Positions 63,329 through 64,000 of a stretch of DNA of 64,000 bases are shown here, piece after piece. The stretch comes from Neobacillus sp. PS3-12. Lineage in GTDB: Bacteria; Bacillota; Bacilli; Bacillales; Cytobacillaceae. The stretch lies in the NCBI RefSeq assembly GCF_030915385.1, contig NZ_CP133268.1:3880001-3944000 (forward strand). Direction: 5' to 3'. Every line of letters begins with the position of its first letter. Position 1 is the stretch's first letter. The notes below the pieces were generated by a model that was given only the letters and a program-made list of their open reading frames with translations, did not search any database and had not been told where the DNA came from. The position numbers were made by a program, and so were the translations under genes.

Positions 63329-63731
63329 CTCCCTTACTACTCATAATACCACTCAATTTCGACAAATATAAAGAAATCCTTCTAATAATAGTAAATAAAG
63401 ATAAAAATGTAATTTTGGGTGTATATAAGGTATTTTTGTCTCCATTTGTATCGTCGCTAAATAATAAAATAAGTTATAAATAGAGGGGGTTAAAGAATAT
63501 TATCAGATTTCTAAATCTATAAATATTCTATTGAGAAAAAGTAAACGATTATATTAGGAAAGGATGTTTCATAAACATGATTCTAGTGGGATTATCAAAA
63601 AAGATTTTTGAAACATATTCAAATTTAAACCTAAGTGGTATACAGAAGAGATATAAGCTTGAAATTTTTTTGAATTGTGAAGAATTGTACTTAAAGTAAA
63701 GGGTGCTTTTGTTCAATATCCCCCATTATGT
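63329..63731. other. Gap upstream of the toxin gene
   Basis: AT-rich. A 40-codon ORF at 63578-63700 (MILVGLSKKIFETYSNL) has GGA at a fair distance but looks unlike any gene. TACTTAAAGTAAAGGGTGC at about 63690 resembles the tails of diverged repeats at 49400 and 49935. Confidence 0.4.
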
Positions 63732-63787
63732 AAAAGCCGAGAATATGCAAGTTTTTATTCATTTCTTGCTTATTCTCGGCTTTTTTA
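63732..63787. terminator. Strong bidirectional terminator
   Basis: AAAAGCCGAGAATATGCAAG and CTTGCTTATTCTCGGCTTTTTT arms around a roughly 12-base loop. Confidence 0.85.
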
Positions 63788-64000
63788 CATTCAAAAATCA
63801 TACTGCCAAAAACAACATCTTCAAATGCCAAATACATTCCGTATAGTAGAAAGAATCTTTTTGAAATCTTTATACTTTTACCAATAGTTATAACCTACTA
63901 AATGAACCAGTTTATAAGCTTCTAATTTACTTCCACCTTCCTTTAAAATCCTATAAGGGGTAAATTTTTTTTGGAAAAATTGCGGGAGGATGTAGGTTTG
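63788..64000. other. Window end without a gene
   Basis: No complete ORF; GCGGGAGG near 63982 could be the ribosome binding site of a gene beyond the window. Confidence 0.3.

Noticed and set aside
22839..64000. Complete prophage
   Set aside because: An integrase is present but no terminase, portal, capsid, tail, lysis or replication genes were seen.

Overview
The window is low-GC Firmicute DNA from an endospore former of the Bacillaceae. The first 22 kb follow the gene order of the Bacillus subtilis yjbF-yjcH region: coiA, pepF, spxH (yjbH), yjbI to yjbO, prpE, yjbQ and fabI, then sporulation genes (a YhcN/YlaJ lipoprotein, spoVAC-spoVAD-spoVAEb, a YjcZ peptide, spoVIF), the helicase yjcD and yjcF-yjcG-yjcH. 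A FapR operator in front of fabI and LexA boxes in front of two small genes fit the same lineage. I did not assign a genus. The core is nearly intact: the exceptions are a frameshifted prpE and a tnpB-only IS200/IS605 element between pepF and spxH.

From the tRNA-Val(GAC) gene at 22.77 kb onwards the window becomes accessory DNA. A phage/ICE-type tyrosine integrase reads towards the tRNA 3' end, the usual layout of an island integrated at a tRNA. Next come a 568-aa zinc-finger/nuclease/HTH protein, many orphan small genes, and gene remnants (a SUKH-like gene, a response regulator stub, a lipoprotein signal peptide, a PrmC-like methyltransferase). House-keeping or sporulation genes are interspersed (cspA-type, spoVS, HU, VOC, SDR, YolD, DUF2935, DUF3231, CPBP protease, GNAT).

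The most striking structure is a group II intron at 35930-45271 that has been invaded repeatedly. Its reverse transcriptase ORF is split into three pieces. One insertion is a minus-strand element with a 641-aa double tyrosine recombinase plus a partner recombinase. The second is a plus-strand Recombinase-In-Trio element with three overlapping tyrosine recombinase genes. The two halves of the intron's domain V are also separated by an ORF-less group II intron-like RNA. A separate ORF-less group II intron lies at 28314-29228. Both main introns sit immediately behind the same motif, CAATCGGGC, which is the left arm of a palindromic intergenic repeat found about a dozen times between 28 and 62 kb, always in the same orientation.

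The right end carries two conflict systems. One is a tandem pair of DUF262 proteins, the second with a DUF1524 HNH nuclease (GmrSD-like), at 56.4-59.5 kb. The other is an RnlA/RnlB-type toxin-antitoxin module at 61.4-63.3 kb, in which the HEPN toxin is fused to a viroplasmin-like domain and a complete RNase HI domain. The double-recombinase element, the repeat/intron relation, the RNase HI-RnlA fusion and the 568-aa protein are the best candidates for something not yet well described.
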